In this document: piece after piece, positions 1-14,772 of the stretch
Position numbering within the stretch: position 1 is the first letter of the stretch
Layout of the letters: the number at the start of each line of letters is the position of its first letter
From: Trametes villosa
Taxonomy: Eukaryota; Basidiomycota; Agaricomycetes; Polyporales; Polyporaceae
Reading direction: 5' to 3'
DNA length: 64,000 nucleotides
NCBI GenBank assembly: GCA_002964805.2
Contig: PUDQ02000113.1
Coordinates: forward strand, 372,001 to 436,000
Position numbers and translations under genes: made by a program
Notes under the pieces: generated by a model
What the model saw: the letters and a program-made list of their open reading frames with translations, nothing else
The model's database searches: none
Told to the model about the DNA's origin: nothing

Positions 1-359
1 ACCCGGCCTTCCGCCGTCTGCGGCACACAGGACCGTTCCCGCTCAAGCGTCTCGGTGGACGGCCTACCCTCGTCGCACGCTTCATCCGGTGCATCACCGA
101 CCACGGCCCCACGGGAAGGTACCGTGACCGCTTTCGAGCCCGCCACCACGAGCCTGTCGCATGCCTCGATCACGAGGATGGGCGGAGCGAGTACCACACC
201 CGGGAGCACATCCTATTCGCATGTGATCGCTACATACGACGATACCGGTACTCGAGACTCGACGAACTCTTGGAATCCATGGACCCCTTTTACGAAATCC
301 AGTGCTTCCTCCAGGACAATCCCACGGCGATGTCCTTCGAGGACCTCCCGGCCGGATAG
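1..359 (+). mobile_element. 3' remnant of a non-LTR (LINE, Tad1-like) retrotransposon ORF2
   Basis: Frame 3 is open from the left edge to a stop at 357-359 and encodes the C-terminal tail typical of fungal non-LTR reverse transcriptase polyproteins. It has an 'ARFIRCITDHGPTGRYRDRF' block, then a zinc-knuckle-like C...TREHILFACDRY motif, and a final 'FLQDNPTAMSFEDLP' block. In these elements the tail lies after the RT and RNase H region. The 5' part lies outside the window, so it cannot be judged whether the element is complete. No poly-A tail or target duplication is obvious after the stop. The family call rests on motif layout alone. Confidence 0.6.
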
Positions 360-883
360 TCTTGGAGGGCGCTATCACCGCATCATACGCCCCCACGGGC
401 GACTCGCACGCACCCTCACGAACTCGCACGAACCGTCACGAACGGACATGACCTGAAGACGCTATATATGTTGGGGGACCATTTTAAAACCCCTTTTCTT
501 AGGCAGACGGCTGTCGAAGCACTGCATGTATAGTAGATAGTGTGTAATAGGATACCCCTGAACCCCGAACCCCGGGCCCGCTCCTCAAAAAACGGATTAT
601 GTAAGCCGTGCCTCCCCATATTTAGCCAAACGCCCAACCATACAGTAACTCGTCTGCTACTCTGATGCGTTCTCAGGTGGTCGCTGCTTTCTAGTAAACA
701 GTATGCCGCATACAGCCAACTTCATGGACGGATTCATGAGCCTATAAGATAGTAGGGAGGCTGTCTGCGGATCTTGCTGAGCGCACCGATCGCTAAGTAC
801 GATAGACAGCGATAAGCGGCAGGCCGCTATACGACCTCTCGTCTATGTGGATGTCAGCTGTTTGACTTCGTCTTCTGACCACC
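360..883. other. intergenic, no gene seen
   Basis: The stretch between the retroelement scrap and the nucleoside hydrolase start shows only short open frames on both strands with no recognisable domain. The first ~80 bases contain a few imperfect 'acgaac' units that could be retroelement 3' UTR. The remainder would hold the hydrolase promoter, but no clear TATA box stands out. Confidence 0.5.
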
Positions 884-1188
884 ATGAGAGCTATTTGGCT
901 TGATTGCGATCCGGTCAGTAATGTTAGCTATAAGCTGTGTATTCAACGCTCACGCTCACGACTCTCGCAGGGGCATGACGATGCGACTGCCATCTTGCTG
1001 GCGTTGCATTGCATGAACGTGAATCTCTTGGGAATATCGACTGTACGCGGCCCTACGACTCCCGGAGATAGAGAATAGACATCGTCGTACTGAGCTTCCT
1101 GCAGGTACACGGGAACGCTAGCGCGGAAAACACGAACAACAACGCTGCGCGATGCCTCTACGCATTCGCAGCCGCTGAACATATCCGC

Positions 1189-1196
1189 GTCTGCCC
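1189..1196. repeat. left 8-bp target site duplication of the hAT element
   Basis: GTCTGCCC immediately precedes the left terminal inverted repeat. It is repeated exactly at 1766-1773 after the right one. Keeping only one copy restores the nucleoside hydrolase reading frame. Confidence 0.88.
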
Positions 1197-1765
1197 TAGG
1201 GTTCTGTGAAAAAGTCCCGGCCGAGTTGTTTACAATGTTTATTAACATCGACCCGCCGCTGGAGGCATCCGGACTTTTTTACACGTGTTATAAACACATT
1301 AGTAACAAACTGTTATAATGCGTTTCTAACACGTATGTAAGCCGTTTTTACGCAGCAGCTCACAGAAGGGGCGTTCACAATGCTAGCCAGTGTCGTACTG
1401 CGGGCATGGCGACGGCAAGAATCGTACACTTGCCCTCGCGTGGTGGCGCCGACACCCTATGCGGCGCTAATATGGATCAAGCGCCCGCGGAATTTGGCCA
1501 TAACGCAGCCAATTCCGTCGCGATCGTGGTGAGTGCGGCGACGTTGGGCTCAACATGCACTCATGCACCACGTTATCCGTTCCTCGAGCTTGATGAAAGC
1601 CCGTCGGGGGCCCACTCATGCTCACCCAAGGTAGGTCTTTTTTACACTTTCTTACACGCAAAATTCAGCCATCCCTGGGGCCCTGTTTATAACACGTTTA
1701 TAAACGTGTTATAAACAGGACTAAGTTACAATGTTTTTTAATAGCGACTTTTTCACAGAACCCTA
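1197..1765. mobile_element. Non-autonomous hAT-type DNA transposon (MITE-like, 569 bp)
   Basis: The two ends are perfect 20-bp inverted repeats starting TAGGGTTCTGTG (1197-1216 and 1746-1765). An exact 8-bp direct repeat GTCTGCCC flanks the element at 1189-1196 and 1766-1773. TIRs of this kind with an 8-bp target duplication are the hallmark of the hAT superfamily. No transposase frame is present inside, so it depends on an element elsewhere. Subterminal copies of a 'ttacaatgttt..ttaa..cgac' motif lie near both ends (about 1227-1251 and 1724-1748). Repeated GTTATAAAC half-sites resemble the transposase-binding subterminal repeats of hAT elements. Confidence 0.88.
1682..1719. repeat. 38-bp perfect palindrome inside the hAT element
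   Basis: The 38 bases are their own reverse complement, built on the half-site ACGTTTATAACACG/CGTGTTATAAAC. The same half-site occurs again near 1283-1296. It sits in the right subterminal region, where hAT transposases bind clustered short repeats. It is a probable transposase-binding or foldback structure. Confidence 0.75.
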
Positions 1766-3057
1766 GTCTGCCCTGGCGCACAGAAGCCTCTTATACGCCC
1801 AGAGAGGCATGATCCCGAGATACACGGCATAGACGGGCTGGGTGGCGTTGAAGGACTTCCGCCTGCGGACAGCCCGGAGGTGCGCGCCCGCCTGCTCGCC
1901 AATGGCGACTCCATCCGTGCACTTGAGGGAATGGCCAAGGCTGTCCACATGAAATGGAAAGGGGGTGTCGGCAGAAAACTTACCATGGTTTCTACGGGCC
2001 CTATGACGAACATTGCGCTCTTCGTCAGTGTATACCCAGAGCTTGTGGAATGCATCGGTTCGTCTCTACCGTTCACATCGCCAAAACGTTCTACTACTCA
2101 CATGCGCCTTGCTGTAGAGGAGATCGTCTTCATGGGCGGTGGAGTCGGTGTAGGCAACCGCTCAGCAGCCGCAGGTATGCCTCCAGTCCACAGGTCGTCC
2201 TCTCTAGTTACTAAGAACCTTTGTGGCCGACAGAGTTCAACATCCTGTGCGACCGTAAGTGCTTCCGAATTCCTGTCTGCATGTCGTGCGCCCTGGCACT
2301 AACGGCCACACAGCCGAGGCTGCACAGATAGTCCTCGACGTCCCCATCAAGAAGACCATGATCCCGCTCAACGTCACGCACACCGCGATCGTCACGCACG
2401 CCGTGCACAGCGCGCTGCTCAACCCCACGCTCCCGCCCGCGCCCCCGGGCACGCCGCTCCCCGCGCCCGCGACGCACCTCCGCTACATGCTCTCCACGCT
2501 CATCAACTTCTTCACGGATTCGTACCGCTCCACGTTCGGCTTCGCCGACGGCCCGCCGCTGCACGACGCGCTCACGATCGCGTACGTCGCCGCCCCGGAG
2601 CTGTTTGCGGGCCGCCGCTTCCGCGTGGACGTCGAACTCAGCGGGACGCATACCGCTGGCGAGACGGTGGTGGACGTGTGGGGCTACCGCCAGTGCGACG
2701 ATTCGTGGGGACGGAATGGCAGGAACTGTTTCGTCGCGGAGACTGTGGATGTGAGCTCGTCGCCCATAACTCCAAAGTCATATATACGGTGCACTCACAC
2801 ATGAACCTACAGGTCGACGGCTTCTTCAAACTCTTCCTGGACTGCGTTGAGCGATGCGACAAAGTCACGCCGCTGAATAAGATCTTCCTGTAACGTCTTG
2901 CGGGCTCAATTGTAGCAGAGATAACCAAGGTATATGTCATTACAGTCGTTAGATCGGTCGAGATACAGCAATTTCCCCCCAGCATAGTCTACAATATACC
3001 TCAGAGATACATTCTTGGATACAATCCGGGAGCAACCTCCGTGGCGCACGCGTGCGC

Positions 3058-6000
3058 TCACTCGAAGATGCGGCTCGCTCGTGCGCCGTCGACGAAGATC
3101 TTGCTCAGAGGACGTGACGGCGGTGCACGTTCTCTCCTCTTCCCAGTGCGCATGCTGCGAATCGCCTGGTCGAGGTCGCCGCGTCCGAACGAGCGGCCTG
3201 CCCGCAAAGTGCCGTTGCTCGGAGCAGGCGCCTCCCCACCCTTGATCGTCTGCGGAACATTTAGCTCCGTAACCCTCAGGCGTACTCCAATCCCACTCAC
3301 CGATTCTCCCGCTGGAGATGAGGGCTCCTCGATAGTGATCTTTGGTGACGGCGGCTCCACCTTGGGCGCTGCGTTGTGAACCTCCAGGCCGGCTTTCTGC
3401 AGTGATGACGAGAACGATAGGACGAGACCGAAGAAGTCTTCCGGCTTAGGAGCCTCAGGACCATCCGGGATCTCCCCATAGAACGCCAGCATTGAGCGCA
3501 GATCGCTTTCCAGTACGGTCGCCATGTTCTTGAGCGACTCGACGACGGAACTCATTTGCACCGCAAAAGGCTGATAAATAGTAAGTAGACTGTCGGTTAC
3601 AGGAACAGCCTCTATGGGGGAGTGCTCACCTGCATGACAATCACGAAGCGGTCCTGGGGAATGGGCGACATTCTCCGTAGCTCTTGGATCTCGTCGTTGA
3701 CCTGCTTCAGGCCGCTCACAAGCGACTGCACAGCTTGTACGACCGTTTGGACGGAGACTGGTACAGGAGGTCAGTGGTGAACGCTATGAAGGTTGGTCTG
3801 GTTCTACCCACCCCGAGCTGCGGCTTCCACATGCGGCATGTCCTCGATGAAGGTAACCAACGACGGCTCACTCCTCAGTAGCACCTTGGCCAAGTAATGC
3901 AAGAGGGTAGGGCAGTCGGGTGTCGCCTTGACCGTCTTCGTCTCTCTGAGCTGTATTCGGCGTAAGGAGACGACACTCCTCAACCATGTGCGGTCATGAG
4001 CAACGCACCTTCAGCAGAGCCTCCAGCTGGAAGCCTCGCGCGCCTCCACGGAAGGTCGAGTTGTTCAGTGCGTTACCAACAGCGAGGACAGCCTACATCC
4101 CAATCATTAGACAGTATTGATACAGGCAAGGTACAGACACTTACTTGCAATACTCGCTTGAATCGAGGAGATGACCGCATCTCGCGTGAGGCCAGATGGA
4201 CGACATCCAAGTCCGGCCGGATTTCCTCGATTTCCAACTCGAGTTTCCGCCTGTACAACATGCACTCCAACCTCTGAGAGAGCCTTGGGATGGTCATGAT
4301 CTCCCCGAAGTACTGGTCCGCCTTCGCGAGTTTGCTCAGGTTGCCGAAGTCTCTCAGCCTGGTCATCTAGAGTGACATCAGCTATCGTTGCTGTTATGCC
4401 TGTGCCTTGAATGAAAGCGTACCTCCTCAGCGGTGGGGAGTTGCCTGCTGATCGCCCGCAAGTCGTCAACAGACAGTTTAGAGTCGTCCAACTCCAGCAG
4501 AGCTCTCCTAATCTCGGACAGACCGAGCTTGACTCGCGATAGCATGATAGCTTTGCGACACGAGATAAGCTGTCATACCTGCGAAAAAAAAACACAACCC
4601 ACTTACCAACGTTGTTCGCGCGGGTGATATCCAACAGCGTCGTCACATTCTGCTTCTTAGGGGAAGTAACACTCAGCTGCGAGCTGGAGGATGCCGCGTT
4701 GTCAATCGCGAACGTAGACTCCAAGTCGCCGAGATCAAACGTCGCTTCCGCCGGAATCTCTCCCCATACCGTCGACGGCAATGCCGGGGCGTTGAGCTTG
4801 TTCCAGAAGAAGGGCTTCAGGCGCTTAGCTGGCCGCGCGGGCTTGACTGGAGCAGCCTTCCAGGATGTAGGCGGTGGCGGGGGCGGTGGAGGGCCTCCGC
4901 CGGGACCGCGCGCACCAGGCGGAGGTGGTGGTGGCGGCGGTGGGGGAGGTCCCATACCCGGGGCCGGAGGCGGAGGAGGCGGTGGCGGCGGCGGCGGCGG
5001 TCCGGATGCCATAGATGAAGGCGACAAGGGAGGCGGAGGTGGCGGTGGAGGAGGAGGCGGGGGTGGTGAGGTAGGTGCATGATCGCTAACGAGAGATGCG
5101 ACCGACGATGAGCGTGACGGCGGCGGCCTCGGAGCCGGAGGTGGTGGTGGAGGTGGCGGCGCGGGTGGCGGCAGGGAGTTGCTACCGTTAGGTAGACCAC
5201 TCACCGGTGGCGGGAGTGTAGCAGCACGAACGGGCTTAGCGGGTGGCGGTGGTGGCGGAGCTACCTTCTGCTTGTAGTCCTTCTCCGTGATAAACTTAGG
5301 CTTTGCCGCAAGCTGCACCTTGAGATCCTCAATCTCGCTGCGGAGCGCGGAGATCTCCTCGTCCTTCCGGGTTAGACTGTCGATGGCACGGGTGGCCATG
5401 TCCTGGGCGTCGAAGTCGGCTTCGCGAGTTTCGGACTCACGGCTCTCTTCCCGGGAGCGGAAGCGCGAGTAGACAGACTCCAATGCGCGCTTGAGGTATA
5501 TGATCTCCTTGTCCTTCATACCGATCGTCGTCTCAAGGTCCCCGGACTATGTGGACATCAGCATGCTAATGTTAATAGAATAGCATAACCGTTGTACCTG
5601 GGACTTCAAGTTGGCGATTTCCTCGTTGAGCGCGTGCCACTTGACTCGATCGCGTTCTCGCTTCGCCTTGTCATCCTGTCGTCGAGCAGCCAGAAGGTCA
5701 GTACAACTCCTATCCCAAGTCAACTCGGACTGACATTCTCTCGAGTCTCTGCGGGATTCTGAGCCTTGACGCGGTCTAACTCAGTCTGGAGCTGGAGAAC
5801 CTGCTTCTCCTTCTGCACGAGCCGCTGAACGAGCCCATGGAAGTTCTGAGTAGACTGTGGCAGGGTCAGCTACATAGCCAAACTCTCAGGCAAACAATGG
5901 CGAACCTCAGGGTTCCCTCTGCCGGCGCCGCGTCCGATGGAAGCCGGTACAGCAGGTACCGATTTCAGCGTGTTCAGCTCAGCAACCTGCTGATCGAGCT

Positions 6001-9000
6001 CGGAACGTAGTTGTGCGCGCTGAGTGGGCGTAAGCCGTGAGTTGTTGCGGATTGAGCATCAGCTAGCTTGCGCCTACCTCCTCGCTGAGCTTATCCACGG
6101 TGGTACGAAGCTGGTCGATCTCCTCCTGCAGAAGAGAGTGGTCCGTGTCCGATGCTAGCCGCACGTCAACAACCTGGCCCGTGACATGCTGCACTGATTC
6201 CGCGAAGCGCTGTAGGAAGCTGCACCAGCTCTCGTCGCTATAGGGGTGTTCATGAGTTTGAGGGCCGCGAAAATGCTGTGTCCATGACTTACAAGTCGTC
6301 GAGAAGGGCTGCCTGCTCCACAAACTTGTCAAGCACCGTGAACAGGTCCGCTTTGAGCTCCCTGTACGATATACGCCCCAGAATGAGACAAATCGACGAC
6401 ATTATAACCAGAGTACTTACGAGTCCATTTCCCTCTCGAAGATATCCCCATAGCGCTTCAGCGTAGCAAGCATCAAAGGGTACAGCTCTTCATGCTGCTT
6501 CGCGATACGCAACAAATCGTCCACCACGGCTTCGGACTCTGTGCGAGATTTGCGGTTGTCCATGACGTCCCGCGCACGCTCGCGCATGTCTTCCTCGTCC
6601 TCGAACTTCTCTTCCGTGTAGACATCGAGTTGCGTGACGAGTGACTCCGGTGGCTTGATATATCGTAGGGTCTGCAGAGGGCCGTGTCACAGTCATGCCG
6701 AGCATTGAAGATGTGAGGTACATACCACGATGACCTCATTCAACCCTCTCCGGCTGAACTCCTCTCTCAGGAGGATGCGGTCCTCGAGGGAATCCGGACA
6801 GTTCGTGAGTGCGTTGATGAGCGCCATAGAAGCAGTCCGAGCCTCCCACGCGCCGTCGTCTTCAGTGCCGTACCCAGCGTCGCTGGCAACCTCATCCTCG
6901 TCCGTCATCTCGGGCAGACGCATCGACGCGATGAGCTCCTGGAAGCGGAACGCCTCCTCGAACTCGACGCGGTAGTCGGACATTGCCGAGAGCACGGCCT
7001 TATGTCCGTCCTTGAGCGACAGGACGCAGATGGCTGCGAGCACCTCCGAGGTGAGCGTGCGCAACTTGGCGGAGGATCCATGCAGGGAGTAGGCGATGTG
7101 GGTAATCAGCGTCGGATGTGAGAGGACTTCCCGGAAGCCGGGCTGAGCGCGGGGGTGAGTGTGATGACGGCGGAAAGCCCAAAAGGAACGCTACCTCGGT
7201 GTTCAAGAGCGCGCGGAGGCACTTGATGGTCTCGAGAAGAACGGTGTCCTCGATGTCCGTGAGCTTCTTGCGCTTACCCCCTTTGCTGACCAGCCGTGCG
7301 AGGAGGTCGCTCAGGATGTTCATGCCGGACTCCGTCGAAACGAACTCCTCTATCCACGCCAAGTTGGCCGTTGACAAGTGGACCCGCAGGGAGATTAGGT
7401 GCTTCACGAGCTTCGTGTCCGTCGTGCGACCATTGCGTATCCCCGAAGCGTACCAACCGGGAGTCTTCTCGGCTTCCCTTGACCTATCCCCAGCAGCCCC
7501 CTTCTCTCCGCCGGAGGACGCCCACCAACTAGTCCATAGGCTGCCCGTAGATTGAGGCACCAGAGGAGCAGGTTCCGGGGGTTTATCGGAGGGAGACTTC
7601 AAGGACACCATAGAATCCCTCCGCCTACTCCCCAAGTCGATACTCGCGCGAGGAGAATCCGGTGGGCCGCTGGGAGGTGACGCAGATCCCGTACTCCAAC
7701 CAGCGATAGAAAACCGCTTCATGATGCCAGAATCGCCCGTGAGTTGGGGGACCAGACGAGGTAGCATACCCGCCGCGCTTGCGGGACCGTAGGTAGACGG
7801 TGCGGGTGGAGGTTTACTCGCTTTGGCGCCGGCGCTCCTGGACAGTGTTGATGAGCGAGACACCTGGTTGGATTCGAGCAGGTACCGCTTCTGCTCCGGA
7901 GGCAGGCGGTACATGGCCTCTCGCTTAGGGCCTTTCAGCCCCAAGTCATCCTATGGAACATCAGAAAACCAGGATAGTATAAGAAATGTCGGGAACCTAC
8001 AAGCATTTGCTCGAATTCCGCGGGGTCGACGCCCTCAGCGGATAGGTCGGCCACAGAATTACTCGCCGCATTGTCGCCCGTCTTGTGCTCGACAAGCATC
8101 GGTTCACTTACGATCTTGCGCTCTGGCGCCCGTTCCTCAGAGGCCCCAGGACTCTGTGGGCGCATCCAGCTGTCCAGTATGCTAGAGAAGCGGTTCTGCG
8201 AGATCGACCCGCGCCAGTCCATGGGAGCCATGAAGCCACGGGCGGTATCCGGGGAGCCTGCGGAGTCCAGCGATTTCTGCTTCGCCGTACCATCCCCTCC
8301 CTCGTCTTCCTCTTCATCGTCCTCTTGCAAGTCAGCCAGCCTCCGGATTGTATCTTCGGAGACATCTGTAGATGTGGATGATGTGCTTCGCGATTTGGAC
8401 CGACGGTACCATTCATCGGGAACACAGAAGCGGAAAGACCGGCTCGCGGTAGACCCGTAAGGGTTTGTAGACAGCGCGTTCTCGAGGACCTCGGACAAGA
8501 GGCTCTCGAACGGTATTCGGGTTGCCTCTGCACGTTTCGAACGTTAACTGCCGTACTATACCCCGGGACACAATAACCACTCTTACTTTCGCTATGTCCA
8601 GAGGTCCACACTTCTTCGAGGACATATTCGAGGGCGCCGCCTCCGGGTACAGGAAGGGCCTTCGTCAAGCCCAGCTCGTCAATCACCGCATCTACCGCGC
8701 CGCGCACAGTGCTAGACCTCGAGATGAAGAGCTTCCATAGAAATCCGTCGTGAATTTCTGGCACGCGCAGGAACGAGATCGACAGAGCGAGGTAAGGGTG
8801 TAGCGAGACCAGGCGAAGCGTAGGGGTGTGCAGGTGCGATGTAAGTGGGAACGCAGAGAAGTGTCTTTGCGAGCGTGCAGCGGGCGCCGGCGCGTTGAGT
8901 AGAGGCGCGACGGCGGTAGACGGGGAGAGGATGCCTGCTCCCGCAGACGCCGCAAACTCGTCCATTAGCCACTACGCCCTCTGCAAGAGCGTTCACGCGC

Positions 9001-9251
9001 ACTGATGTGCACTCACCGTTTCCAAGAGCCTCTAGTTCATCTTCCTCCCATTGCCGGCCATTAGGTTCCCTGCGGATCCGCTGCACGGCCCAGCCGTACG
9101 GCTCGAGGTCCCCAAGGACCTCCGCGACGGCATCGGGGTCCGCGATGAGCACATCGAGCACGTCCTGCACGGTTCCGTCCGCCCGGATGGTGGCAAAGTG
9201 CAGCGAGCCCCCGGGCACAACGGTAGGTACTATGAGCGGGTCGCCCGGCAT
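3058..9251 (-). CDS. Diaphanous-related formin (Bni1-type: GBD/FH3-FH1-FH2-DAD)
   Basis: Actin nucleator acting at sites of polar growth and septation, a target of Rho GTPases. The start at 9251 (MPGDPLIV) leads via a phase-1 intron into a region ending STVRGAVDAVIDELGL, then Ser-rich linkers. The FH3/GBD armadillo region covers roughly 7900-6060 (KLVKHLISLRVHLSTANLAW, PDSLEDRILLREEF), followed by coiled coil. FH1 spans about 5250-4830 and consists of long poly-Pro runs. FH2 spans about 4830-3400 with KPFFWNKL and the signature VLAVGNALN...GFQLEALLK. The last exon ends with a DAD-like basic motif (DLDQAIRSMRTGKRRER), so the protein is probably autoinhibited. It has many introns and totals roughly 1,600 residues. 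Internal exon edges are not all fixed. It lies in tandem behind MCM6 on the same strand with its own ~500-bp upstream region. Confidence 0.9.
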
Positions 9252-9754
9252 AGTTCCATATATTGAGGTCTGTCCTAGGCGACCGGCTCGGCGCGCGTGC
9301 TGAGTTCAGCTGAGTGGGTATATCCGGTCCGGATGATTGGCGAGTATCTGTTGGCTAAGGCCTCTATAGATCCCAAAGGGAAACAGCTTCCAAGAGATAC
9401 GTTCACGAGCCCAAGAGGAGCGATGTGCGCGGTGGTAGTAGAGGCGAGGGGGAAGTGGCTGCAGCCTGCAACGCTTCTCGGCCAGAGCCTCGCGTAACAG
9501 GCGCCCGTCCCGCTCTTTCGTCATCCATTCCACGTTCCCGGCACTCAGCTGGGCAGTTACCACACTCTGGATGCGTATCCCTTCGACAATTCCTAGATAT
9601 TCTGGAGTAAACGTACATTACACGACGGCGAGCGCGCAGCGGAGAGATACAACAGGGACAGCGTGGATACAGCAGCATTCGAAACAACGCACACACCATA
9701 AGAAAGGAAACGGCGGACTTCGGGACAAAACTAACCAACAGCGACAGCAGGAGT
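9252..9754. other. intergenic between MCM6 3' end and formin start
   Basis: No coding potential is recognised on either strand. The interval should hold the MCM6 3' UTR and the formin promoter. No TATA box or notable repeat stands out. Confidence 0.5.
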
Positions 9755-13072
<3,318 letters not shown>

Positions 13073-13137
13073 CGTAGGCGCGAGTGAGAGCGGGTGCGAA
13101 GTGTGGACGAGTGGATCAGCGGAGAGACTCAGACACG

Positions 13138-13143
13138 ACGCGT
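13138..13143. promoter_or_regulatory. MCB box (ACGCGT) in the MCM6/phosphatase divergent promoter
   Basis: A perfect MCB core lies within a 10-bp palindrome CGACGCGTCG, 65 bp upstream of the MCM6 start. MCB sites are bound by the MBF complex, which drives G1/S genes in yeasts. Its use here is inferred from position only. Confidence 0.5.
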
Positions 13144-13274
13144 CGAGCAGAATGAGACACGAGAAGGCCGGCCCTAAACTGCACGCGCCCGTGGCGTGCA
13201 CCCCTCGGGCTCCTCGGCCACTCCCTACTCCTGCTGCCGCTCCCTGTAGCACTCGGTGCTAAACACCTCCAATC

Positions 13275-14447
13275 ATGGACTCCGACGCGCTCGACCCCAA
13301 GTACGTCGCAGAGCAGCTCTCCCGCCCGCCCTTCGTATCCATCGACGGCGTCGTCAACGTCCGCGACCTCGGCCAGTACCCCACATCCCATCCCGGCCTC
13401 ATTACAAGGCCAGGCATCGCGTACCGCTCTGGCGAAATATCCCACATCACCCCAGAAGGTATGCACCGGTTCATCCGCGTTGTCTTGACATGCTCTGACT
13501 ATGTACAGGGATGCGGCAATTGAAGGAGCTCGGCATAACCACCGTCTACGACCTCCGCTCCGACACCGAGATGGTTCGATACGAGACCCCCATCCCCACC
13601 GTCGACGGCGTCGACGTCGTGCACGTCCCCGTCTTCAAGACCGAAGACTACAGCCCCGAAGCGATGGCAAAGTGCGTCCCCCCTCCCGCCCAAACCTTCT
13701 CCACCGCGAGTCCCTGATCGACGCCCGGTGTTGTGGCGTGCAGACGCTTCGAGCTCTACGCGAGCGGCAAGACCGAGGTACGCCGCCCGCGACCCCGTTC
13801 GCGCGACGTATTGACGGCGGAGCAAGGCCTTCATGGTGCTCTACTCGCAAATCCTAGACAGCGCCGGTCCCGCTTTCGGTGTCGTCCTGAGGCACATCAG
13901 GGATAAGCCAGACTCCCCGTGTCTATTCCACTGCACTGCCGGCAAGGATAGGACTGGTGTCCTCGCCGCGCTCCTGCTCAAGGTATGTTCTGTAAATTAT
14001 GTGTGATTGTTATTGCTTCCTTACGGGGGTATAACAGCTCGCAGGCGTCGATGACGAGACGATAGCGCGTGATTACGCCCTTACCCGCGTGGGTCGGGAG
14101 CCCGCCCGGGAGATGATTATGAAGCGCCTGGCCAAAGTGCCGTACTTTGCGACAAATACCGAGGCTGCGCTCAACATGTTCTCCTCACGGTAACGGGCCT
14201 GTTCCTTGCGCGTGGAACGTGTGCTGACAACAGCGAACGAACTCTATATAGGGATGAGACGATGATCGCTTTCCTACAACTGATCGAGCAGCGCTATGGG
14301 GGCGTCGAAGGATACCTCAAGGACGTCGTCAACTTAACGGACGATGACATCGCCACCATTCGCAAGAACTTCCTCGTCCCCGCCCAATCCGAGAACCAGC
14401 CCCCAAATCCGCCTGCCCCTGAGCTCCCTCTCAAAGCAAGGAGCTAG
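13275..14447 (+). CDS. PTP-like phosphatase (Y_phosphatase3 family)
   Basis: Protein tyrosine or dual-specificity-type phosphatase of the Y_phosphatase3 family, related to bacterial LipA/MptpB enzymes. The N-terminus has the family block GVVNVRDLGQYP...PGIAYRSGEI, then ITTVYDLRSDTEM. The catalytic P-loop FHCTAGKDRTG gives the CX5R motif with the nucleophilic Cys. The C-terminal helices include MIAFLQLIEQRYGG and end PAPELPLKARS. Introns lie near 13460-13509, 13672-13741, 13780-13830, 13983-14038 and about 14190-14250. There is no signal peptide or membrane segment, so it is probably cytosolic. Its substrate (protein or phosphoinositide) cannot be told from sequence. It shares a 202-bp divergent promoter with MCM6. 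Confidence 0.87.
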
Positions 14448-14772
14448 CGATACCTGAAGGACGTGCAAATCTTGATCCCCATTGCCTCTCCGCTGTAATA
14501 CCATGCTTATAGTGTACACCCGACAACTACGCTGCTGCTGTGTATCAATAGTCTAGGAACACCCGTTGTACGCGCTGCTAATATCATCTTAGAATGACCC
14601 TGGACCATCTGGTTGGATATCTGCCGGTCCCAACTGCGCAACAAACACTCGCGAAAGCCAAAGCGCAATAATATATGTATACTACCGTATGCATATCATC
14701 CCGGTGTCCATCGCCACCTCCGCTGTCCCCCTAACCTCGGTCCGACAACGCCCCGGAGCGCATCCTAGCCCA
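14448..14772. other. convergent 3' region of phosphatase and VAC14
   Basis: This short tail-to-tail interval has no recognisable gene. An AT-rich part near 14660-14700 (aataatatatgtatac) is a plausible polyadenylation region for the flanking genes. Confidence 0.5.

Larger units (their letters stand above)
884..2893 (+). pseudogene. Inosine-uridine nucleoside hydrolase, coding exon interrupted by a hAT element
   Basis: Nucleoside N-ribohydrolase (URH1/IunH family), which cleaves purine or pyrimidine nucleosides to base and ribose in salvage. The exon model is 884-913, 971-1042, 1105-1196 continuing at 1774-2057, 2118-2174, 2234-2254, 2314-2750 and 2813-2893. Leaving out the element plus one copy of the target duplication gives exactly 358 codons including the stop, a normal family length. 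The first residues carry the calcium and catalytic Asp cluster (IWLDCDP-GHDDA), followed by VHGNAS and later STGPMTNIAL and EEIVFMGGG. The 569-bp insertion plus 8-bp duplication adds 577 nt, shifts the frame and brings in stops, so this allele should be non-functional unless the element is spliced or excised. The rest of the ORF is intact, which implies a recent insertion. Confidence 0.85.

Noticed and set aside
2211..2651. Minus-strand open frame rich in Arg/Glu
   Set aside because: Antisense of the nucleoside hydrolase exon; GC-rich third positions keep the opposite strand open.
4612..5082. Plus-strand poly-glycine open frame
   Set aside because: It is the exact antisense of the formin FH1 proline-rich coding sequence, so the glycine runs are a mirror image.
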